Assembly: GCF_000807775.2 (NCBI RefSeq)
Contig: NZ_CP047385.1
Span: forward strand, 3,534,001-3,598,000
Direction of reading: 5' to 3'
Length of the DNA: 64,000 nt
Origin: Pandoraea fibrosis
GTDB taxonomy: Bacteria; Pseudomonadota; Gammaproteobacteria; Burkholderiales; Burkholderiaceae
Part shown: piece by piece, positions 33,710 to 42,618 of the stretch
How the letters are laid out: every line of letters starts with the position of its first letter
Position numbering within the stretch: position 1 is the first letter of the stretch
The notes under the pieces: generated by a model
Told to the model about the DNA's origin: nothing
Database searches by the model: none
What the model saw: only the letters and a program-made list of their open reading frames with translations
Made by a program: the position numbers and the translations under genes

Positions 33710-34528
33710 TCAGGGCCACACTTCTTTGCCCTCGCTGATCTCCCGCAACGCCTCCATGTTCAGTAAAGACACGCGGCCATAGCGCACGCGCACCCATTGC
33801 CGGTCGAGGAACCACCGGAATTCCCGGTTGAGGTACTGCCGAGACGCCATGAGTAGCGCCGCGAGGTCCTCTTGCGACAGCCGCAGGCTCAGGGTCACGC
33901 CGTCGCCGTCGGGCACGCCATAGCGTCTGGCCAGCGCCAGCAACTGATAGGCGAGACGCGCGCGAAACGGCATGAGGCTGTGCCGCCCGAGCCGGTCGTG
34001 CAACCCGCGCGCCCGGCCGGCGATCAGGCGCAGAAGCGACGCTGTCAGCGTCGGGTCGCGCACCAGTTGGTCGTGCAGTGCCTGCGCGGGAATATGGAAC
34101 AGCCGGGTGAGCCCTCGGGCCCGCTGGTGGTGGACGGACGTCTCCCCCGTGAGCACCGCGATGAAGTTCGCGACCTCGCCGGGCGGAATGAAGTCTTCGA
34201 CGGCACGGCCACCGTCCGGACTCGTCCACTGCCACTCGAGCACGCCGGAGAGGATCACGTGGATGTCCGGACAAGGCGCTCCGGCCGCGTAGATAAGCGC
34301 TCCGTCCGAATAGGTCTGCAAATGGCCGGCCTGGATCAGCGTGTTGAGTACGTCGTCGGACCACGTGCGCAAGCCCGCATTGTTGCGAAACGCCGTCCAG
34401 ATGACTTCGCGCTGCTGCGCGGTGAGGTCGCGCCCGTTCGAGCGCAGGGGCAAATGCGAGGCGGCCTGAACGGCAATGTCTTGGCCGGCATTCGCGTAGC
34501 CGACAGGAAGTACGGAAGGTGACTGCAT
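33710..34528 (-). CDS. Crp/Fnr-family transcriptional regulator
   Basis: A 272-residue regulator with an N-terminal cyclic-nucleotide-binding-like beta roll (about 65-170: LQTYSDGALIYAAGAPCPD, ILSGVLEWQWTSPDGGRAVE, DFIPPGEVANFIAVLTGE) and a C-terminal winged helix (LSQEDLAALLMASRQYLNRE). The Cys quartet of Fnr is absent and the phosphate-binding RxS of Crp is not evident, so the effector is unknown. It is divergent from the flavoprotein-ferredoxin-binding protein operon, its most likely target. The stop codon region can form a TGGCCCTG/CAGGGCCA hairpin. Confidence 0.87.
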   Translation of the reverse strand: MQSPSVLPVGYANAGQDIAVQAASHLPLRSNGRDLTAQQREVIWTAFRNNAGLRTWSDDVLNTLIQAGHLQTYSDGALIYAAGAPCPDIHVILSGVLEWQWTSPDGGRAVEDFIPPGEVANFIAVLTGETSVHHQRARGLTRLFHIPAQALHDQLVRDPTLTASLLRLIAGRARGLHDRLGRHSLMPFRARLAYQLLALARRYGVPDGDGVTLSLRLSQEDLAALLMASRQYLNREFRWFLDRQWVRVRYGRVSLLNMEALREISEGKEVWP

Positions 34529-34662
34529 GACGCCGTGGGATGTCTTGGGAGGTGTGGGGATGGGCGTGGTTGAACATGGAGCGAGCGGTCACGGTACCGC
34601 GTTTCACCCATTGGCCAAGTGATGAATCGGCATATCGAAATTCAACTCGGGAGCGTATGGAA

Positions 34663-36342
34663 ATGACACAGACAAATGCACAGCGACGCAAAGTCACCGA
34701 TGCCTTCGCCGGCAAGCGCCACGATGTGGACGTGCTCGTGATCGGCGGTGGCCCCGCCGGAACGTGGGCGGCGATCAGCGCGGCGGCCAACGGCGCCAAG
34801 GTGGTATTGGCCGACAAGGGGTACTGCGGCACTTCGGGGGCGACCGCGCCCTCGGGCACGGCCGTCTGGTACGTGCCGGACGACGGCGACACGCGCGAAC
34901 GCGCCAAGGCAAGCCGTTTCGAGATGGGTGGCCGTCTGGCCGAACACGAATGGATGGACCGCGTGCTGGCGCAGACATGGGACAACGTTCAACAATTGGC
35001 CGATTGGGGCTATCCGTTCCCGGTCGACGAGTTCGGGCAATCGCAGCGCACCTCGGTTCAGGGGCCGGAGTACATGCGCCTGATGCGCAAGCGCGTCAAG
35101 GAAAGCGGCGCGCGCATTCTCGATCACAGTCCGGCGCTCGAACTGCTCGTCGATGGTGACGGTGCGGTGGCAGGCGCGGCCGGGGTGAATCGTCAGACGG
35201 GCGAGACTTGGCAGGTGCGTGCGAACGCCGTGGTGATCGCCACGGGCGGCTGCGCCTTCCTCAGCCGCGCACTCGGCTGCAACGTGCTCACGGGCGACGG
35301 GCAACTCATGGCCGCCGAGGTCGGTGCGGAATTGTCCGGCATGGAGTTCTCGAACGCTTACGGACTCGGGCCGGCATTCGCGTCCGTGACCAAGTCGATG
35401 TTCTACAAATGGGCCACCTTTTACGACGAAGACGGCCAGAAGATCGAGGGCGCCGGATCGGCTCGCGGACGCGGCGTGATCGCGCGTGAACTGGCATCGC
35501 GCAAGGTTTTCGGCTGCCTCGATCTGGCAGACGACCAGATCCGCGCCTGGATGCGCACGGCGCAGCCGAACTTCTTCCTGCCATTCGACCGGCTTGGCAT
35601 CGACCCCTTCACGCAGCACTTCCCCGTCACCTTGCGCCTGGAAGGGACCGTGCGCGGTACGGGCGGGCTAAACGTGACTGGGCGCGACTGCGCGACATCG
35701 GTGCACGGCCTCTATGCGGCAGGCGACGCCGCCACGCGCGAATTGATTTGCGGCGGCTTTACCGGCGGTGGCAGCCACAACGCCGCGTGGGCAATGTCGA
35801 CGGGATTCTGGGCAGGCGCCGGTGCCGCCACGTTCGCGCGCGCCAATCGGCGCGCGGCATCGGCGGCGCGATATCACACGGGAGGCGTGGCGTTGCAGGA
35901 GGCTGCGACCCACGACGGTATCGACAGCGCACAGATCGTTCGCGCCGTTCAGGACGAGGTGTTTCCTTACGAGCGCAACTGGTGGCGCAGTGCGGATCTG
36001 CTGGCAGATTCGCTCGGCCGTCTCGACGCCCTATGGGGACAACTGCGCGCGAGCGCCCCCACACGGAACGCGCAGGAGGCAGTACGTGCACGCGAAGCGG
36101 CGGCGATGCTCGCCACGGCCCGCTGGATGTATCGCAGCGCACAGGCCCGCACGGAAACGCGCGGCATGCATCGCCGGGTCGAGTACACCACGACCGACGA
36201 CTCGCAGCATCACCGGCTGCTCAGCGGCGGGCTCGATGACATCTGGGTGCGTCGCCATCCGGTCGCCGCACGTGTGCCGCACGCCGCTCCCGAGCGCGTG
36301 CCGGCAGCCGCCAACCTCGCAGTGACCGGAGCCCTCGCATGA
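34663..36342 (+). CDS. FAD-binding flavoprotein of the fumarate reductase/AprA superfamily
   Basis: A 559-residue flavoprotein. The Rossmann motif is VLVIGGGPAGTWAAISAAA, followed by the flavin loop YCGTSGATAPSG, then VVIATGGCAFLSRALGCNVL, GDGQLMAAEVGAELSGME and GLYAAGDAATRELICGGFTG. This order is typical of succinate dehydrogenase/fumarate reductase and adenylylsulfate reductase alpha subunits. GGGAG lies nine nt before the ATG at 34663 (ATG 34657 is also open). Its stop overlaps the start of a two-cluster ferredoxin, so the pair probably forms one redox complex, as in AprAB. No substrate can be assigned. Confidence 0.87.
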   Translation: MTQTNAQRRKVTDAFAGKRHDVDVLVIGGGPAGTWAAISAAANGAKVVLADKGYCGTSGATAPSGTAVWYVPDDGDTRERAKASRFEMGGRLAEHEWMDRVLAQTWDNVQQLADWGYPFPVDEFGQSQRTSVQGPEYMRLMRKRVKESGARILDHSPALELLVDGDGAVAGAAGVNRQTGETWQVRANAVVIATGGCAFLSRALGCNVLTGDGQLMAAEVGAELSGMEFSNAYGLGPAFASVTKSMFYKWATFYDEDGQKIEGAGSARGRGVIARELASRKVFGCLDLADDQIRAWMRTAQPNFFLPFDRLGIDPFTQHFPVTLRLEGTVRGTGGLNVTGRDCATSVHGLYAAGDAATRELICGGFTGGGSHNAAWAMSTGFWAGAGAATFARANRRAASAARYHTGGVALQEAATHDGIDSAQIVRAVQDEVFPYERNWWRSADLLADSLGRLDALWGQLRASAPTRNAQEAVRAREAAAMLATARWMYRSAQARTETRGMHRRVEYTTTDDSQHHRLLSGGLDDIWVRRHPVAARVPHAAPERVPAAANLAVTGALA

Positions 36343-36668
36343 TCGAGATCGTGAACGATGCTCGCTGCACGGGTTGCAACATCTGTGTGAGGGCGTGCCC
36401 AACCAACGTGTTCGAAGCGGTGGACGGCGGTGCGCCACGTATTGCCCGGCAGGACGACTGCCAGACCTGCTTCATGTGCGAACTCTATTGCCCGGAGGAC
36501 GCCCTGTTTGTCGCCCCGCAGGCCGACAGACCCGCGACTGCGGATGACGCGCAAATCTTGCGCGATGCCATGTGGGGCAGCTATCGCGACGCCGTGGGCT
36601 GGGGCCCCGGGCGCCGCTCCACCGCCGCACTCGATGCCAGTTATGTTTTATTGACGAAGGCCCATTGA
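36339..36668 (+). CDS. 2x[4Fe-4S] ferredoxin-type protein
   Basis: A 109-residue iron-sulfur protein with two complete cluster motifs, CTGCNICVRACP (residues 10-21) and CQTCFMCELYCP (about 45-56). The last 45 residues (ADDAQILRDAMWGSYRDAVG and beyond) are a non-cysteine tail that could contact the flavoprotein. It overlaps both neighbours by a few bases (ATGA and TGATG), implying fixed stoichiometry. By analogy with AprB it should carry electrons to or from the flavoprotein; direction and partner are unknown. Confidence 0.92.
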   Translation: MIEIVNDARCTGCNICVRACPTNVFEAVDGGAPRIARQDDCQTCFMCELYCPEDALFVAPQADRPATADDAQILRDAMWGSYRDAVGWGPGRRSTAALDASYVLLTKAH

Positions 36669-37648
36669 TGACGAAAGACACACGATTCGAGGTTTCCTCC
36701 ACCCGCCGCGCATTGCTCAAGAGGGCCGCCGCCGGCGGTCTGTGGCTCGCGGGCAGCGGCGTGCGTGCCGCGAGCGGCAATGGCAAGACGTTGCGCTTTG
36801 GCGTGATCGGCCCGGCGCGGGCACCGGCCGCCCCGACCGGTTATGCGCTCTCACGCGGCTATCTGTTGCGCGAACTGGCGCCGCTCGGGTTCAAGGACGT
36901 TCGCTTCGACATGTTCCTGAACGGCCCCGACCTGAACGAAGCCTTCTTCTCGGGAACATTGGACGTCGGCATTTATGGCGACACCCCGGCGGTCGTGGCG
37001 CGTTCGCAAGGACTCAAGGGCCGTCTGATCGGCTTTGAAGAAATCGGTCTGGCTGCCTGGTTGCTGACGCCACGCGGCGGTGTTCGCAGCGTGAAGGAAC
37101 TCGACGGCAAGACCGTGGGCGTGCCGCTCGGCTCGTACATCCATCGCTACCTGCTCGGTGTGCTCGACGGCGCGGGCCTCACGGGACGCACGAGGGTCGT
37201 CCATATGCTCGGGCGCGACGCGGGCGCCGCGCTCGAACATGGCGCCGTCGGCGCTTATGCCGCGCAATCGGATCTCGCGCCAACGCTGGCGGCATTGGGC
37301 TATCCCGTCATCGATCGAGCGACGCAACACCCCGAACTCCTCGGCTCGTCGGTCATCGTGGCGTCGGCGGATGTGCTGGCTCGGGCCCCGGACTTGCCGG
37401 CCGCATGGAACCGGGCACGCCGGGCCGCGTTGGCGGACATCGACCGCGACCCGGTGGCGTACTTCGACTTTCACCAACGCACGAGCGGTGTGACGCTCGA
37501 CGCCATCAAGATCGCCCATCCGATCTCGAACTATCCGGCCGAGGCGCTGCCGCCGTCGGGCATTCAACTGCTCGACGGCGTGAAGCGCTTCCTGCTGAAC
37601 GGACGCCTCATTCGCAACGACTTTGCCGTGCAGCAGTGGCAAACGTAG
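36668..37648 (+). CDS. Tat-exported ABC-type solute-binding protein (NitT/TauT/Ssu-like)
   Basis: A 326-residue periplasmic binding protein. The N-terminus STRRALLKRAAAGGLWLAG is a twin-arginine signal, so the protein is exported folded. The mature part is a type II binding fold (LRFGVIGPARAP, LNEAFFSGTLDVGIYGDTPA, SVKELDGKTVGVPLGSY, GAVGAYAAQSDLAPTLAALG) like those for sulfonates, taurine or nitrate. Translation is coupled to the ferredoxin gene. No permease or ATPase gene is in the window, so it is an orphan here and may either borrow another transporter or act as a sensor. A hairpin follows. Confidence 0.85.
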   Translation: MTKDTRFEVSSTRRALLKRAAAGGLWLAGSGVRAASGNGKTLRFGVIGPARAPAAPTGYALSRGYLLRELAPLGFKDVRFDMFLNGPDLNEAFFSGTLDVGIYGDTPAVVARSQGLKGRLIGFEEIGLAAWLLTPRGGVRSVKELDGKTVGVPLGSYIHRYLLGVLDGAGLTGRTRVVHMLGRDAGAALEHGAVGAYAAQSDLAPTLAALGYPVIDRATQHPELLGSSVIVASADVLARAPDLPAAWNRARRAALADIDRDPVAYFDFHQRTSGVTLDAIKIAHPISNYPAEALPPSGIQLLDGVKRFLLNGRLIRNDFAVQQWQT

Positions 37649-37653
37649 GCCGG

Positions 37654-37690
37654 GGCCACTCGCCCTCCCGATGCCGGTGGGCAAGTGGCC
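37654..37690. terminator. Hairpin between convergent genes
   Basis: GGCCACTCGCCC pairs with GGGCAAGTGGCC with one G:U-type mismatch over 12 bp and a 13-base loop. It lies between the binding-protein stop (37648) and the hydrolase stop (37712). No T tract. Confidence 0.5.
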
Positions 37691-37711
37691 GCGCACGGCG
37701 CCCCGGCAGCG

Positions 37712-38737
37712 TCAGAGCGTCACGACTTCGAGAATGGCATCGGCAAACGCCTTCGGCGCCTCCTGCGGCAAGTTGTGCCCGATGCCGCCACCGATATCGC
37801 GATGCAGATACTTCCCGATGAACTTCTTCGCGTAAGCGGCCGGTGCGGGATGAGGTGCACCGTTCGCGTCGCCTTCCATCGTGATGGTCGGCACGGAGAT
37901 CGCTGGCGCGCTCGCCAGACGTTGCTCCAGCGCATCGAAGCGCGACTCGCCTTGCGCCAGCCCCAGACGCCAGCGGTAATTGTGAATCACGATGGCCACG
38001 TGATCGGGGTTGTGGAACGCCCCGGCCGAGCGCGCGTAAGTCGCGTCGTCGAAATGCCACTGCGGCGAGGCAAGTTGCCAGATGAGCTTGTTGAAGGCGT
38101 CGGTGTTGGCGGCATAGCCTTTCGCCCCGCGCTCCGTCGCAAAGTAGAACTGATACCACCACTGCAACTCGGCCTGCGGCGGCAGCGGCTGACGATTCGC
38201 CTCCTGACTGCCGATGAGATAGCCGCTCACGCTGACCAGCGCCTTCACGCGCTCCGGCCAGATTGCCGCGAGAATATTCGCCGTGCGTGCCCCCCAATCG
38301 TAGCCGCCGAGAATCGCCTGATCGATCTTCAGCGCGTCCATCAGCGCGATGATGTCGGCCGCCACCACGGCCTGTTGACCGTTGCGCGGCGTCGCGGCCG
38401 AAAGCAAGCGGGTCGTACCGTAACCGCGCAGATAGGGCACGATGACCCGATAACCCGCCGCCGCCAGTTGCGGCGCCACGTCGACATAGCTGTAGATGTC
38501 GTAAGGCCAGCCGTGCAACAGAATGACCACCTCTCCGTCTTTCGGGCCAGCTTCGGCGTACCCGACATTCAGGTCGCCGGCCTCGATCTGACGAAGGGCT
38601 TCGAACGACGTGTGCCCGCCCACGGACGATGGCGAGGCGGCATGCGCCAGTTGCGACAGCCCGAGTTCGATAAGGGTAGCGCCCGCGAGTGTAGTACCAA
38701 GCAGGCGACGGCGACGAAGATTGACCGGTTCCGACAT
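37712..38737 (-). CDS. Secreted alpha/beta hydrolase, epoxide-hydrolase-like
   Basis: A 341-residue hydrolase. A twin-arginine-like signal (NLRRRRLLGTTLAGATLIEL) precedes the alpha/beta fold: oxyanion-hole motif HGWPYD, IVPYLRGYGTTR, nucleophile elbow GGYDWGARTAN with Asp, and the catalytic His in GGGIGHNLPQEAP. An Asp nucleophile fits epoxide hydrolases and haloalkane dehalogenases rather than esterases. The ATG at 38737 has GAGAGGA upstream. Converges on the binding-protein operon; no functional link is evident. Confidence 0.85.
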   Translation of the reverse strand: MSEPVNLRRRRLLGTTLAGATLIELGLSQLAHAASPSSVGGHTSFEALRQIEAGDLNVGYAEAGPKDGEVVILLHGWPYDIYSYVDVAPQLAAAGYRVIVPYLRGYGTTRLLSAATPRNGQQAVVAADIIALMDALKIDQAILGGYDWGARTANILAAIWPERVKALVSVSGYLIGSQEANRQPLPPQAELQWWYQFYFATERGAKGYAANTDAFNKLIWQLASPQWHFDDATYARSAGAFHNPDHVAIVIHNYRWRLGLAQGESRFDALEQRLASAPAISVPTITMEGDANGAPHPAPAAYAKKFIGKYLHRDIGGGIGHNLPQEAPKAFADAILEVVTL

Positions 38738-39067
38738 GACTGAGTCCTCTCTGAGTGATGTTCCGGCGCAGGTGCCGGGACGTTGTACCTGCACGCCCGA
38801 GGCCAATTCAGTGCCGACCGGACGCTTACCCAGCGTTATATCTGCGTGCTCGCTGCCGTTTATGTCCGAATGTATCCGCCCTGATAAATGACACATACGG
38901 ATTCAAAAATCCTGTCTCGGCCAGTGCGTGCGGTTGGCCGCACCGGCCGCTCCGGCCCCTGCGCCTTATGTATCCCGGCGGGTTTGGTTATCTGAAATCC
39001 GTGATCTGCACGACCGGGCCGCGTGATAGCATTCCGGCTTGCCTCGCACGACTCTCGCCCCCGACAC
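38738..39067. other. Divergent intergenic region without recognised gene
   Basis: A 330-bp spacer between the hydrolase start and the DUF2946 start. It must hold promoters for both genes, but I see no convincing -35/-10 pair, palindrome or RNA element. Confidence 0.4.
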
Positions 39068-39496
39068 ATGTCTTTCACCGCACGCAAACGCTTATTCGCA
39101 TGGCTCGGCCTCGCCGCCATGTGGCTCGCGATTTGCATGCCGGCTGTCAGCCAGGTAATCGCTGCACATCGCGCGGAACAAGCGCGCGTGCTGGACGTGG
39201 CCTTCTGCACCGTCGACGGACTGACGTCTGCGACCGCGCTCGCCGCCTCGGCCTCGACCCACGACGCCCGCGATAGGCACGGCGCGTCCATGTCCCATGC
39301 CGCACATGACAGTCAGGGCGACGTCTGCGGCTACTGTTCGCTGCTTGCCAATCATCCGCCGCTCGTCATGCCCGCGCTCGCCGGTGCAGTGTCGTTCGCG
39401 TGGATTGCCCGTGCGGGGCCGGGCATCGAGACCCGCCCCACCAATACCGCCCTCGCCTTCACGCCGCCCGCGCGCGCGCCACCTGCCGTTTCCTGA
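39068..39496 (+). CDS. DUF2946 family membrane/periplasmic protein
   Basis: A 142-residue protein: RKRLFAWLGLAAMWLAICMP is an N-terminal signal or anchor, followed by VLDVAFCTVDGL, a His-rich segment (RHGASMSHAAHDSQGD), CGYCSLLANHPPLVMP and a hydrophobic helix. The FC..DG and CGYC elements are diagnostic of DUF2946, a family that often accompanies copper or TonB-linked uptake genes; the Cys and His residues suggest metal binding. Located 162 bp before a PepSY protein with its own His/Met-rich loop, so a shared role in metal handling is plausible (inference). Confidence 0.78.
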   Translation: MSFTARKRLFAWLGLAAMWLAICMPAVSQVIAAHRAEQARVLDVAFCTVDGLTSATALAASASTHDARDRHGASMSHAAHDSQGDVCGYCSLLANHPPLVMPALAGAVSFAWIARAGPGIETRPTNTALAFTPPARAPPAVS

Positions 39497-39658
39497 TCTC
39501 GCGTTCAGTCCGATGCCTCGCCGTTGCCGGTGAGCGCGTCGTCCATCACTCGCGCCTGATGCCCCCCACGGTTCACCATGACGGCATTCACGCGCTGTCG
39601 CTGCGATGGCTGCAATGCCTTGCATCCCAGCGGCAACACGAGACGGAATTGTTGTTCC

Positions 39659-41212
39659 ATGCAGATCCCTTATTCGCAAACGCGCGACGCGCAACCTGCC
39701 ACCACCGCCGGGCAGTATCGAACCCTCTGGCGCTGGCACTTCTACGCCGGGCTTTTCGTCATGCCGTGGCTCATGGTGCTCGCGATCACCGGCACGCTCT
39801 ACGTCTTCCAGCCGCAAATCGAACCGTGGCTGTATCACGACCGGATGGTCGTCGCCGCGTCGACGTCGCCCCGGCTGAGCGATCAGGCCTTGATGGAACG
39901 CGCCGCGGCGTCGCTGCCCGCCGGGTCGCAGATCAGTTCCGTCGAAGTCAATCGTGACCCCGGGCGCAGCGCCGAATTCATCTTCCGTCTGCCCGATGGC
40001 GAGCGCGAAAGCGTCTACGTGAATCCATACACAGGCACAGTGCTTGGCACCCTGAGTGTCGAGCATCGCCTGATGAAGCAAGCCCGCGCCCTGCACCGCT
40101 CGCTCATGCTGGGCAAACCGGGCGAATGGCTCATGGAGCTGGCCGGTTGCTGGACACTCGTGATGCTCGCGACGGGGCTCGCCTTGTGGTGGCCACGTGC
40201 CGGCGCCACGTGGGCGGCGGCTTGGCGCCCGCGTCTGCAATTGCGCGGGCGCCCACTGCTGCGCAATCTGCACGGCGTGGCAGGCCTCTGGCTGGCCGCC
40301 GGCGGGCTGGCCTTCGTACTGACGGGATTGCCGTGGTCCGGTTTGTGGGGCACACAGTTCAAGGCGCTGGCGACGAAAGCCGGCATGGGATCGCCCGCCG
40401 GGGTTTGGGGGGAAGCCCCCGTGCGCTCGCAAATTCCGGCCAGGCCCATGAAGATGGACGACCTGCCCATCGCGCAGATTCCCTGGGCCGTCGGAAATAC
40501 GACGGTGCCCGTCTCGACCCCGCCGGCATCGAACGCGCACGCCTCGCATGGAATGTCAGGCATGGCGGGGATGGAAAGCATGACGTCGATGCCCGGCACG
40601 ACGCATGGCGGTGCCGGCGAACACAGCGAGCACGAGGGGCATGAAGGACACGAAGGCATGGGTAGCACGGGCATGTCTCCTGCCAGCCTGCGCGCCGGTG
40701 GGGCTCTGCCGGTCGACGACGTCATCGCCATTGCCGCGAAGCATGGCGTCGAGAGCGGCTACAGCCTTGTCGTGCCGTCGCGGCCGGACGGCGTCTACAC
40801 GGTCTCATACTTCCCGGCAGATCCGCGCGACGAACGGACATTGCACATCGACCAGTACAGCGGCAAGGTCTTGCGCGACATCGACTACAGCGCTTACGGC
40901 GTGGTTGCGCAGGCGATTTCATACGGCACCTCGTTGCATATGGGCAAGTACTTCGGTGTCGCCAATCAGTGGCTGTGTGCGCTGATTTCGATGGGACTAT
41001 TCGCGATGGCCACGACCGGTGCCGTCATGTGGTGGATGCGTCGTCCTGCACGTTCGCTCGGCGCCCCGACCCGACCGCAAGCTCGACCGCCGATGCGCGG
41101 CTGGACGATCGGCATGTTCGCGCTTGGCTGCTTCTTCCCGCTGATGGGTGCGACGATGGCACTCGTCTGGGCGGGCGACCGCCTCGTTTTCGGACAACGC
41201 GCGCGCGGATAA
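39659..41212 (+). CDS. PepSY-associated transmembrane protein with His/Met-rich loop
   Basis: A 517-residue membrane protein of the PepSY-TM (PiuB-like) family. N-terminal helix LWRWHFYAGLFVMPWLMVLA is the family hallmark; PepSY segments include GERESVYVNPYTGTVLG and TLHIDQYSGKVLRDIDY. Further helices lie near residues 160, 205, 440 and 480. Between the two halves is an unusual loop (about 290-340) rich in His, Met, Glu and Gly (HASHGMSGMAGMESM, HSEHEGHEGHEGMG), a probable metal-binding segment. The frame is open upstream to an ATG at 39578 through a Cys-rich stretch (CRCDGC, CC), but the conserved domain starts after 39659. Confidence 0.85.
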   Translation: MQIPYSQTRDAQPATTAGQYRTLWRWHFYAGLFVMPWLMVLAITGTLYVFQPQIEPWLYHDRMVVAASTSPRLSDQALMERAAASLPAGSQISSVEVNRDPGRSAEFIFRLPDGERESVYVNPYTGTVLGTLSVEHRLMKQARALHRSLMLGKPGEWLMELAGCWTLVMLATGLALWWPRAGATWAAAWRPRLQLRGRPLLRNLHGVAGLWLAAGGLAFVLTGLPWSGLWGTQFKALATKAGMGSPAGVWGEAPVRSQIPARPMKMDDLPIAQIPWAVGNTTVPVSTPPASNAHASHGMSGMAGMESMTSMPGTTHGGAGEHSEHEGHEGHEGMGSTGMSPASLRAGGALPVDDVIAIAAKHGVESGYSLVVPSRPDGVYTVSYFPADPRDERTLHIDQYSGKVLRDIDYSAYGVVAQAISYGTSLHMGKYFGVANQWLCALISMGLFAMATTGAVMWWMRRPARSLGAPTRPQARPPMRGWTIGMFALGCFFPLMGATMALVWAGDRLVFGQRARG

Positions 41213-41223
41213 CGATGTCGCGT

Positions 41224-41255
41224 ATCGGGCGAGGATCGGGCGAGGATCGGGCGGG
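41224..41255. repeat. Short tandem repeat, 11-bp unit
   Basis: ATCGGGCGAGG occurs twice in tandem (41224-41245) followed by a third partial copy ATCGGGCGGG, in the 43-bp gap between convergent genes. Confidence 0.7.
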
Positions 41256-42461
41256 TCACGCCGGCGGGAATGCCGTCGGCTGCACGCCGACATACGCTGC
41301 GCGGGGGCGAATCAACTGCGTGCTGTCGCGCTGCTCCATCGCGTGCGCGATCCAGCCGATGGTGCGGCCCAGCGCAAACAGACCGAATGCCGCACCCACT
41401 GGCAAATTGAGGTGACGCCGCACCGCCACGAGTGCGAAATCGAGTGATGGCCGTTGTCCGACGAGGGCATCGGCAGCGTCGATCATCGTCTGCCACGCCG
41501 GATGCGCGGGCAACACCCGCGCAAGCATCGCGCTTGCACGCACATCTCCCGCCGGATACAGGTGATGCCCGAACCCAGGCAGCTTCTCGCCGCGCGCCAG
41601 TCGCTCTCGCATGTGCGCCGCGATGTCCGTTTCACCGACTTCGTCCCACATCGCCTCATTGCGGGCCGTGGTGCCACCGTGACGGCCGCCGGTCAAGGCG
41701 GAGAGTCCGGCGATGACCGCGGCGCGCAGACTCGCACCTGTCGACGCAACGCACCGTGCCGTAAAACTCGATGCATTCAACTCGTGATCGGCACATAGCA
41801 CGAGTGCCATGCGAATCAGATCGGCACCATCGGCGCCTCGCACGCCCCAGGCTTGCGCACATTGATCGTGGATCGGCGCGTCGCTGGGCGACGTTCCCAG
41901 CAAACAGGCGGTCATCAACCGTAGCAGGGCCGCACTTCCCTGCGCCACTCGCACCGGATCGCGTTGCCAGATCGCGGTGGATGCGTCGTCGCTCGCCACA
42001 GTGAACGTGGGCAACAAAGCCTCTTCCGCGCGTCGGCCGCGGTAGCGTTCGAGCAACAGCACCGGCCAATCGGCCAGTGCATGACTGCGCCCGTCGAGCG
42101 TCGCGAACGCCGACGCCTCATCGCATTGCCACAGCCACGCCGCCGTCGCCTCGACCGAGGCAGTCTCGGCCATCGTGAGCGCATCGCGTCCGCGGTAGTA
42201 GCAACGGCCGTCTTCGATCAACGTAATCGAAGACTCCATCACCGGCATCCCCCAATCCAGGGCAGCCTTTGCCACCTCTTTCGGCTTGCGCCCTCGCGTG
42301 CGCTGAACGGCCAGTCGTTCCACGTCCGCCACCCGATAACGACGCTCGCGATGTGTTTTGCCGGGCTCCGCACGCAGCAACCCACGGCTCACATAGGCAT
42401 AAAGGGTTTGCAGCGACACGCCGAGGTGCTCGGCAGCCTGCGCGGCAGTGAAGTAATCCAT
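41256..42461 (-). CDS. Citrate synthase family protein with N-terminal helix-turn-helix domain
   Basis: A 401-residue fusion. Residues 1-60 are a MerR/excisionase-type HTH (FTAAQAAEHLGVSLQTLYAY, RERRYRVADVERLA). The rest is citrate synthase: CADHELNASSFTARCVASTG with the first catalytic His, GGRHGGTTARNEAMWDEV, LPGFGHHLYPAGDVRASAM with the second His, and PSLDFALVAVRRHL with the catalytic Asp. The triad is thus present, although the usual GHRVY Arg is His. ATG 42461 with GGAA upstream. Divergent from a CoA-transferase with a perfect palindrome between, so the protein might act on its own promoter in response to acyl-CoA (inference). Confidence 0.88.
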   Translation of the reverse strand: MDYFTAAQAAEHLGVSLQTLYAYVSRGLLRAEPGKTHRERRYRVADVERLAVQRTRGRKPKEVAKAALDWGMPVMESSITLIEDGRCYYRGRDALTMAETASVEATAAWLWQCDEASAFATLDGRSHALADWPVLLLERYRGRRAEEALLPTFTVASDDASTAIWQRDPVRVAQGSAALLRLMTACLLGTSPSDAPIHDQCAQAWGVRGADGADLIRMALVLCADHELNASSFTARCVASTGASLRAAVIAGLSALTGGRHGGTTARNEAMWDEVGETDIAAHMRERLARGEKLPGFGHHLYPAGDVRASAMLARVLPAHPAWQTMIDAADALVGQRPSLDFALVAVRRHLNLPVGAAFGLFALGRTIGWIAHAMEQRDSTQLIRPRAAYVGVQPTAFPPA

Positions 42462-42502
42462 CGTATTCCGTGCCAATGGCCAAGGAGATATGGCTCAACA
42501 AC

Positions 42503-42519
42503 TTGATTAAGTTAATCAA
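42503..42519. promoter_or_regulatory. 17-bp palindrome in the citrate-synthase/CoA-transferase spacer
   Basis: TTGATTAA-G-TTAATCAA has perfect 8-bp arms about one central base. A TTGACA (42522-42527) lies directly after it with a weak TAAGCT 16 bp further, oriented toward the CoA-transferase. A probable operator. Confidence 0.6.
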
Positions 42520-42618
42520 TATTGACAATAAAATCCATCAGCATAAGCTTCAATGCGCCGGCAGTCTCGCATCGCGACGCATTGCGATGCACCGTATCGA
42601 ATCGTCTAAGGATTTCTT

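Noticed and set aside
33693..33718. TGGCCCTG/CAGGGCCA hairpin at the end of the Crp gene
   Set aside because: Overlaps the last codons and lacks a T tract; too weak to list as a terminator.
37685..38743. 352-codon frame antisense to the epoxide-hydrolase-like gene
   Set aside because: Mirror frame; hydrolase motifs are on the minus strand.
39578..39658. Cys-rich N-terminal extension of the PepSY protein
   Set aside because: The conserved domain starts after 39659; kept as an observation, not as the annotated start.
42490..42510. Six-codon mini-ORF (MAQQLD) with a strong AAGGAG site
   Set aside because: No promoter visible upstream on that strand and its stop falls inside the palindrome; probably coincidence, although a leader peptide cannot be fully excluded.
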